A stretch of DNA of 64,000 nucleotides, taken from the NCBI RefSeq assembly GCF_030295425.1, contig NZ_AP027081.1, positions 62,001 to 126,000 of the forward strand, written 5' to 3'. The DNA is from Mesoterricola sediminis (GTDB lineage Bacteria; Acidobacteriota; Holophagae; Holophagales; Holophagaceae). The position numbers and the translations under genes were made by a program. This document shows positions 58,795 through 64,000 of the stretch, in pieces (within the stretch, counting starts at the first letter, position 1; each line of letters opens with the position of its first letter). Under the pieces are notes generated by a model, which saw only the letters and a program-made list of their open reading frames with translations, did no database searches and had not been told where the DNA came from.

Positions 58795-61413
58795 TCAGGC
58801 CTCCTCGACGAGGACCTCGCGGGGCTTGCCCGCGCCGCGATCGGGCCCGACGATGCCCTCGTCTTCCATGCGGTCGATGAGCCGTGCGGCACGGCCGTAG
58901 CCGAGGTTGAGCTTCCGCTGGAGGAGGCTGGTGGAGGCCTTGCGCTCGCGCTTGACGAGGGCCACGGCGCGCTCGTACACGTCGTCGCCGCCGCCGGAGG
59001 CCGCCGCCTCCTCGAGGGCCCCGCCCTCGTCCTCGGTCTCCATGGCGGAGAGGAGGTGCTGGTTGTAGTCGGGCTTTCCCCGCTCCTTCAGCCACTCCAC
59101 GAGCCGGAGGGTCTCCTCCTCGGTGAGGAGGGGCGCGTGGATGCGCTTGGGCCGGGCGCTGCCGGGGGCGAGGAAGAGGGCGTCGCCCTTGCCCAGGAGC
59201 TGCTCGCCGCCGCCGCTGTCCAGGATGGTGCGGCTGTCGATCTTGGTGTTCACGCGGTAGCTGAGGCGGCTGGGCAGGTTGGCCTTGATGACGCCGGTGA
59301 CGATGTCCACGGAGGGGCGCTGGGTGGCGAGGATGAGGTGGATGCCCACCGCGCGCGCCTTCTGGGCGATGCGGGCGATGCTCTCCTCCACGTCGGAGCG
59401 GCAGACCATCATGAGGTCCGCGAGCTCGTCGATGACGACGACCACGTAGGGGAGGGGCTCCAGGACCGCGGGCCGCTCCGGCCAGCGCGGGTTCGGGGTC
59501 CGGTCGCTCAGGTCGATGGATCCGCCCGCCTCCTCCAGCTTGGCGTTGAAGCCCTCGAGGTTGCGCACGCTGAGGAGGGCGAGGCGCCGGTAGCGCTCCT
59601 CCATCTGCGCCACCACCCACTTGAGGACGCGGCCCGCCTCCTTCATGTCCGTGACCACGGGAGCCCAGAGGTGGGGGATGTCCTCGTAGATGCCCAGCTC
59701 GACCATCTTGGGATCCACGAGGATGAGCTTGACCTCGCTGGGCAGGGCCCGGAGCAGCACCGAGCAGATCATCGCGTTGACGCCGACGCTCTTGCCGGAG
59801 CCGGTGGAGCCGCCGATGAGCAGGTGGGGCATCTTGGCGAGGTCCGCCACGACGGGGTGCCCGGCCATGTCCTTGCCCAGGGCCAGGGTCAGCAGGCTCC
59901 GCGCGTCCTTCTGGGAGGGGTCGCGGAAGGCGGGGCTGTCCACCACCTCCCGGAAGCTGATGATCTCCCGGTGGCGGTTGGGCACTTCCACGCCGACGAG
60001 GTTCTTGCCCGGAATGCGGTCGATGCGGACCTTCTCGGCCTGGAGGCCGAGGGCCAGGTCCTCCTCCATGCCCAGGACCTTGGCCACGGGCACGCCCGGA
60101 TCCGGCTGGAACTCGTAGACCGTGACCACGGGCCCGGGCTGCATGCCGGTGACGTTGCCCTTGACCTTGAACTCGGTGAATTTCTGCTGGACGAGGGCCC
60201 GGGTGGCCTCCAGGGCGCCCGCGTCCTGGCGGGCGCCGGGCGCAGGGGGGTCGAAGAGACGGCGGGGGGGCAGTTCCAGGCGATCCACGATGCCCGGGGT
60301 GTCGGGGGCCGGGGGCGGGACCTCCTTCACCCGTTCCCGGACCGGCTCCTTGGGCCGGGGGGCCGGCGTCGGCGGCAGGGCGGGCAGGGGATGGACCGGC
60401 GTGGGCTCGGTCAGGCCCAGGGGCTGCTGCTCGATGACGCGGCCGAAGGCGTCCTTGGCCACCTTGGGCGCCACCAGAAGGGGCTTGGGCGGGGGCGGGG
60501 GCGGCAGGTCCCGGAGGAGGGCGGGGGGCGGGAGGGGCTCCCCGGGCGTCAGGAGGCGCTCGGAGATGATCACCGAGGGATCCTCGGGGATGTCCTCGGG
60601 GCCCACGTCCAGGTGCAGGGAGTGGATCACCGGCAGGTCGGGCTCCTGCGGCGGGTTCAGGCGGCGGTACAGGGCCGATTCCCGCTCGGCCCGCTCCAGG
60701 GCCTCGATGCTCTCCCGGTCCACCTTGGCCAGGGCCGATTCGCGGGTCATCTCCAGGGCGTCGGAGGCGTCCAGGTCGGGGACGTCCCGCTGGGGGGAGA
60801 CCCGCAGGAAGGGCCTGCGGAGCATGGAGAGGAAGGCCCGGGCGCCCTTGCCGGGCAGGGGCTTGACCCAGGGCAGGGCGCGCTTGCCCATCCAGCGGGC
60901 GATGGCGTCCCCCAGGCGCCGGGTGAGCCCGGGGGCCAGGAGGGTCGCGGAGAGGGCCATGAGGAGGGCGGCCAGGAGGGGGAGGCCCACGGGGCCCAGG
61001 GTCCGGCGGCACGGCGGGTACAGCAGTCGGCCGATCCAGCCGCCCCAGCGGAGTTCCAGGGTCTGGCCCCCGTCCAGGTGCCAGATCCGGGGCCCGGGGG
61101 CGCCCAGGAGGGTCCACACGGCCAGGGCCAGGGCAAACCAGGCCACCCGGCGGGGCCACAGGGTGGCGCCGGAGGGGAAGCACTCCCAGAGGATGTAGAA
61201 GGGCACGAGCCAGGCCCCCACGCCCATGAGGGTCTGGAGGGTGCCGGCCAGGAGGGCCCCGAAGGTGCCGCAGAGGTTGTGGACGGGCGCGTCCACGCCC
61301 CCCGTGGCGAAGGGATGGGGGTCGAGGGGGTGGAAGCTCAACAGGGACAAGAAGATCACGAGCGCAAGCGCGCCCGCCATGACCCTGAGCAGGATCCTGC
61401 CCAACCCCTTCAC
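58795..61413 (-). CDS. ftsK: DNA translocase FtsK
   Basis: FtsK pumps DNA at the septum and activates XerCD dimer resolution at dif. The 872-residue protein has four membrane helices in the first 170 residues, a Pro-rich linker (about 285-385), the motor domain with Walker A GGSTGSGKSVG and Walker B VVVVIDELADLMM, and the C-terminal gamma winged helix (STSLLQRKLNLGYGRAARL) that reads KOPS sites. A GTG at 61413 preceded by GGGGAGGA is chosen over a GTG seven codons upstream. Confidence 0.95.
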   Translation of the reverse strand: MKGLGRILLRVMAGALALVIFLSLLSFHPLDPHPFATGGVDAPVHNLCGTFGALLAGTLQTLMGVGAWLVPFYILWECFPSGATLWPRRVAWFALALAVWTLLGAPGPRIWHLDGGQTLELRWGGWIGRLLYPPCRRTLGPVGLPLLAALLMALSATLLAPGLTRRLGDAIARWMGKRALPWVKPLPGKGARAFLSMLRRPFLRVSPQRDVPDLDASDALEMTRESALAKVDRESIEALERAERESALYRRLNPPQEPDLPVIHSLHLDVGPEDIPEDPSVIISERLLTPGEPLPPPALLRDLPPPPPPKPLLVAPKVAKDAFGRVIEQQPLGLTEPTPVHPLPALPPTPAPRPKEPVRERVKEVPPPAPDTPGIVDRLELPPRRLFDPPAPGARQDAGALEATRALVQQKFTEFKVKGNVTGMQPGPVVTVYEFQPDPGVPVAKVLGMEEDLALGLQAEKVRIDRIPGKNLVGVEVPNRHREIISFREVVDSPAFRDPSQKDARSLLTLALGKDMAGHPVVADLAKMPHLLIGGSTGSGKSVGVNAMICSVLLRALPSEVKLILVDPKMVELGIYEDIPHLWAPVVTDMKEAGRVLKWVVAQMEERYRRLALLSVRNLEGFNAKLEEAGGSIDLSDRTPNPRWPERPAVLEPLPYVVVVIDELADLMMVCRSDVEESIARIAQKARAVGIHLILATQRPSVDIVTGVIKANLPSRLSYRVNTKIDSRTILDSGGGEQLLGKGDALFLAPGSARPKRIHAPLLTEEETLRLVEWLKERGKPDYNQHLLSAMETEDEGGALEEAAASGGGDDVYERAVALVKRERKASTSLLQRKLNLGYGRAARLIDRMEDEGIVGPDRGAGKPREVLVEEA

Positions 61414-61545
61414 GTGTCCTCCCCGGTTCTTCACGAGTCTAGGCCCCCCGCCGGGTCTGCGAAAGCCCCGGGATCGCGCGCCACGCGGATCTCGCTCGAA
61501 CGGGAACGCGGAAACGCCGGGCGGACGCGGAGGTGCGGCGGCATG

Positions 61546-62337
61546 CTAGCGAAGCAGCGCGGCGCGCCGGGCCGGATCCCAGGTGGGTTTGCCGAGGTCC
61601 CGCAGGTACTCGCCGATGGGAACGACGTGCCAACCCTCGGCCCGGGCGCGGTCCAGGAAGGGGCCCAGCACCTGGGCGGGGCGGTCGCCCACGGGCCGCC
61701 CGGACCCCAGGTGCATGAGCACGATGAGGCCGTCGCCGTCCCGCTTTTCCATGCGGGCCCGGAGCTTGTCCAGGATGGCGTCGCCGGTGCGGTAGAGGCG
61801 GCGCTCCTTCACGGTGGCCCAGTCCAGGGTGTCGGCGCCCTCGCTCCAGCCCACGTGGCGGTAGCCCAGCTCCTCCGCCCACTGGCGCACCTCCAGGGTG
61901 TGCTCCCCGTACGGGGCCCGCCAGTAGGGGTCGAAGGGGCGGCCCAGGAGCTTCAGCAGCTCCCGGTCGGCGGCGAGGAGCTCCTCGTGCACCTTGTCCC
62001 GGGTCCACCGGGGGTCCCGCCGCATGCCCGGCGCCAGGTGGGGATGGTCCAGGGTGTGGTTGCCCAGCTCGTGGCCCTCCCGGTCCATGCGGCGCACCAG
62101 GTCGGGGTACTTGCGGATGAACTCGCCGGTCAGGAAGAACGTGGTGCGGATGCCGCGGGCCTTGAGGGCGTCCAGGACGTCCACGGCGACCTCGGCGGTG
62201 GAGCCGCCGTCGAAGGTCATGCAGATGCGGCGGCCGCCCCGGGGGCCGCGCAGGAGGTTGAAGCCCTCGCCCGCGCCCGTCCAGCCGGGCAGCACGGCGG
62301 CGGGCCGGGGCGGCTGCTTGGGGTTGGGGGGCGCCAC
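61546..62337 (-). CDS. Polysaccharide deacetylase (NodB-like) domain
   Basis: A NodB-homology domain (about residues 35-255) that deacetylates sugar polymers. Motif 1 reads MTFDGGS, where most members have TFDD, so one metal-binding Asp is Gly. Motif 2 is NHTLDHP, motif 3 is WRAPYG and motif 5 is IVLMHLGSG. The visible start (GTG at 62337) has no ribosome site, and in-frame sequence upstream is Pro/Ala-rich until a stop at 62377-62379. The upstream gene at 62217-63119 ends in a similar Pro/Ala-rich tail in another frame. The two are probably one frameshifted gene encoding an exported deacetylase. Confidence 0.75.
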   Translation of the reverse strand: MAPPNPKQPPRPAAVLPGWTGAGEGFNLLRGPRGGRRICMTFDGGSTAEVAVDVLDALKARGIRTTFFLTGEFIRKYPDLVRRMDREGHELGNHTLDHPHLAPGMRRDPRWTRDKVHEELLAADRELLKLLGRPFDPYWRAPYGEHTLEVRQWAEELGYRHVGWSEGADTLDWATVKERRLYRTGDAILDKLRARMEKRDGDGLIVLMHLGSGRPVGDRPAQVLGPFLDRARAEGWHVVPIGEYLRDLGKPTWDPARRAALLR

Positions 62338-63119
62338 CTGGATGGGCCGGGGCGCGGGGGCGGGGGACGGGGACCTTCACGGGGGCCTTGGCGGCGGGCG
62401 GGGCCGGCGCCGGGGCCTGGGGGCGGGGACCGGGCGGCTCGGCGCGGCCGGGGCCGGGGTGGGCCGGGGGCGGGCTGAGGCGGCGGGACGGGTTTCTGGA
62501 CCGGGGCGGGCCGGGGCGGCGCCGCGGGGCTGCCGGACCGGGGGCCGGGTCCAGGCTCGGGCCGCGGGGGGCTGGAGGCCGGGGGCAGGTCGGGCGGGGG
62601 TTTCGGTTCAGGCGGCCGCGCGGGGGCTGGCGCGGGCAGCAGGGGCGGGGCCGCGGGGGGCTGGACGGGCGGTGTCGCCGCCGGGCGAGCTGGCGCCGGG
62701 GGCGGGGCGGGCCGGGCCGGGACCGCTTCGGGCGCGGGCGGCGGGGCCTGGGGCCGGGTCCGGGGCGGGGGCTCCTTGTCGAACTCGAACTTCATGAGCA
62801 GCTTGCCGTCCATCGTCCGGAGCTCGGCCACCTCGCCCTTGGGCGGGCGCAGCATCTCCCACCGCACTGGGCCGAAGGGCAGGGTCCGCGTCTCATGCAG
62901 GGTCGTGCCCTGGAGGGTGACCACCACCGGGTCGTCCACCTCGCCGGTGATGACCAGGAGGCCGCCCACGAAGTGGAAGCTCCAGGGGTCCAGGAGGGGG
63001 GCCGGAGCCGCGGCGGGGGGCGGCAGGGAGGGGGGTTCGCGCCGCTCGCAGTGGAGCATCGCCAGGGCCGCCAGGAGGGGCGCCGCGCGCAGGAGGCCGG
63101 GGACGGCCCGGGGCCTCAC
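62217..63119 (-). CDS. Exported protein with Pro-rich tail, probable 5' part of the deacetylase gene
   Basis: A hydrophobic N-terminal segment (about residues 4-20) ending in Cys precedes a small beta-rich domain (about 40-115, FHFVGGLLVITGEV, MDGKLLMKFEFD) and more than 100 Pro/Ala-rich residues. The residues before the Cys (M-L-H) do not fit a lipobox well. After about position 62470 the frame loses the linker character; a plausible Pro/Ala/Lys linker continues in a second frame near 62400-62350 and then enters the deacetylase frame. Two single-base insertions in C/G runs would join everything. The GTG start overlaps the queD-like stop as GTGA. Confidence 0.6.
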   Translation of the reverse strand: MRPRAVPGLLRAAPLLAALAMLHCERREPPSLPPPAAAPAPLLDPWSFHFVGGLLVITGEVDDPVVVTLQGTTLHETRTLPFGPVRWEMLRPPKGEVAELRTMDGKLLMKFEFDKEPPPRTRPQAPPPAPEAVPARPAPPPAPARPAATPPVQPPAAPPLLPAPAPARPPEPKPPPDLPPASSPPRPEPGPGPRSGSPAAPPRPAPVQKPVPPPQPAPGPPRPRPRRAARSPPPGPGAGPARRQGPREGPRPPPPRPGPSRWRPPTPSSRPGPPPCCPAGRARARASTSCAAPGAAAASA

Positions 63120-63463
63120 CGGCCTTCCCGGCGGCAGGCGGCCCAGTAGTTGGCCTTTTCGCGGACCTGGACCCGGGCCACCCGGAGGCCCTCCGCCTCC
63201 AGGTGCAGGAGCAGGTCCCGCGCCAGGGCCTCGGCCGTCGGGTTCCGCCCGGCGAGGGAGGCCTGCTGGTTGAGCAGGGTGTAGTCCATGCGGGCGATCC
63301 AGTCGTCCAGGGCCCCGGCGGGGGCCTCGGTCTCGCCCGGGGCGCCCCGGAAGGTCACCTCGGCCTCCCAGTTGTGCCCGTGGCGCGCCTCCACGAACCC
63401 GGGCAGGTCGTGGAAGTGGTCGGCCACGAAGGGCCTGCGCACGGTGAGGTAGAGGGATCCCAT
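63116..63463 (-). CDS. 6-carboxytetrahydropterin synthase-like protein (QueD/PTPS family)
   Basis: The 115-residue protein has the PTPS fold. Zn ligands are visible: His in FVADHFHDL and the HGH pair in ARHGHNW. In QueD and PTPS a catalytic Cys lies four residues before this HGH (C-x2-L-H-G-H); here that position reads Val (FVEARHGH). The C-terminal strand VQVREKANYWAACR retains the conserved Glu. QueD makes 6-carboxy-tetrahydropterin for queuosine and deazapurines. Without the Cys the reaction may differ, as in PTPS-III/VI variants. No other queuosine gene is adjacent. Confidence 0.75.
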   Translation of the reverse strand: MGSLYLTVRRPFVADHFHDLPGFVEARHGHNWEAEVTFRGAPGETEAPAGALDDWIARMDYTLLNQQASLAGRNPTAEALARDLLLHLEAEGLRVARVQVREKANYWAACRREGR

Positions 63464-63559
63464 GCCCCATTCTAGCCACGTTCTCCGGGCGTACGTGGCC
63501 GGCGCGGGGCCCGGATGGCATCATGGTGCGAGGGATGTCCGTTCCCCCGCGGAGGTAGG

Positions 63560-64000
63560 ATGCGTCGCTGGACAGCATGGCTCTTGATCGTTCTGGCCGC
63601 GGTGGTGTGCCGGGCCGGTGCCTTCGATCCCGAGCGGGACGTGGTGGTGGCCTTCCGGAAGGGGGCCGTGGTGCTCACGGTGCCCGCGGGCGCCCACCTG
63701 AAGGCCGCCTTCATGGAGGTGGCCCTGGCCAAGGGAACGGCCGGAACCCTGAAGGTGGGCCCCCTCCCGCCGACCCGGGAGAAGGACGAGCTGGGCGACG
63801 GCATCTGGCACGACCGGGTGGCCATTCCGGTGGCGGGCGAGGGCCTGGCCGGCACCGTGGCCCTGACCGTCACCTACCAGCCCTGCACCGAGGGCCAGGG
63901 CGGCGTCTGCTATCCGCCCACCGACAAGGTGCTCCAGGTGAAGGCCGCCGATATCCCCGCCCTGAAGCCGGCCGCCGCGCCCGCCCCCGCCGAGGCGCCC
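63560..64000 (+). CDS. DsbD-like thiol:disulfide interchange protein, N-terminal part
   Basis: The gene runs off the right edge after 147 codons. A signal peptide (about residues 1-20) precedes a DsbD alpha-type immunoglobulin-like domain (about 22-135). It has the characteristic Cys pair in TYQPCTEGQGGVCYPP, which passes electrons to periplasmic partners. The linker after about 135 is Ala/Pro-rich. GGAGG lies five bases before the ATG. The membrane and thioredoxin parts would lie beyond the window. It could serve the two TlpA-like proteins encoded in this window. Confidence 0.85.
   Translation, partial: MRRWTAWLLIVLAAVVCRAGAFDPERDVVVAFRKGAVVLTVPAGAHLKAAFMEVALAKGTAGTLKVGPLPPTREKDELGDGIWHDRVAIPVAGEGLAGTVALTVTYQPCTEGQGGVCYPPTDKVLQVKAADIPALKPAAAPAPAEAP

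Noticed and set aside
1-64000. CRISPR arrays, rRNA and tRNA genes
   Set aside because: No regularly spaced short direct repeats with unique spacers, no rRNA-like segments and no complete tRNA cloverleaf were seen.

Overview
The window is high-GC bacterial chromosomal DNA with tight gene packing and many overlapping start/stop codons. Its content includes an Oar-like TonB-dependent receptor with a carboxypeptidase-type N-terminal domain, an S46 dipeptidyl-peptidase, a metal-type KdsA and LapB (hence a Gram-negative envelope), a bacterial XPB helicase with a helicase-associated partner, and a compact chemotaxis cluster. Together these suggest an Acidobacteriota-type organism, most likely of the Holophaga/Geothrix lineage. 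This is inferred from gene families only; there is no rRNA here to confirm it.

Layout. 1-2726: start of an unidentified gene, recA, and a secreted trypsin-like protease with TPRs. 2857-4223: a complete 1.37-kb IS5-type element carrying a truncated GxxExxY gene in its own inverted repeats. 4224-9896: a hypothetical gene, moaA, an RpiR-type regulator and a GGDEF-EAL protein. 9990-13652: an HU/IHF protein, rqcH-like, isochorismatase-like, an Lrp regulator and kdsA. 13669-21830: a nitrogen module of gltB, a GAF-AAA-HTH (NifA/NtrC-like) regulator, and amtB-glnK behind a near-consensus sigma-54 promoter. 21916-29027: an MTD1-like folate dehydrogenase, an endonuclease III fused to a BtuF-like domain, a thioredoxin-fold protein, LapA-LapB, family-4 UDG, and an ECF sigma factor with a membrane partner. 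29037-33840: a helicase-associated protein divergent from XPB, then pgpA and osmC. 33868-34777: a second, internally deleted copy of the IS in opposite orientation, so the two copies bracket 29.6 kb. 34865-37892: rimO and an FHA-GAF-adenylate cyclase.

38004-43963 is a chemotaxis operon: PilZ, CheY, a CheZ with a FliM-like N-terminus, a triple CheW, CheA, and a CheW fused to a CheZ-like domain. asnS follows. 45318-46304 is a 1-kb composite repeat with 240-bp inverted arms around three 169-bp tandem units. 46399-53077 holds secreted hydrolases (S46, C45-like), a GNAT enzyme, DUF493, a membrane P460-like cytochrome and a TlpA-like protein. 53272-58779 is a TonB receptor and histidine kinase operon with a divergent OmpR-type response regulator. 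The end carries ftsK, a frameshifted polysaccharide deacetylase, a QueD-like protein and the start of a dsbD-like gene.

The most unusual items are the IS with its GxxExxY cassette, the composite repeat at 45.3-46.3 kb, the Nth-BtuF fusion, and the chemotaxis operon with two differently built CheZ-type phosphatases.
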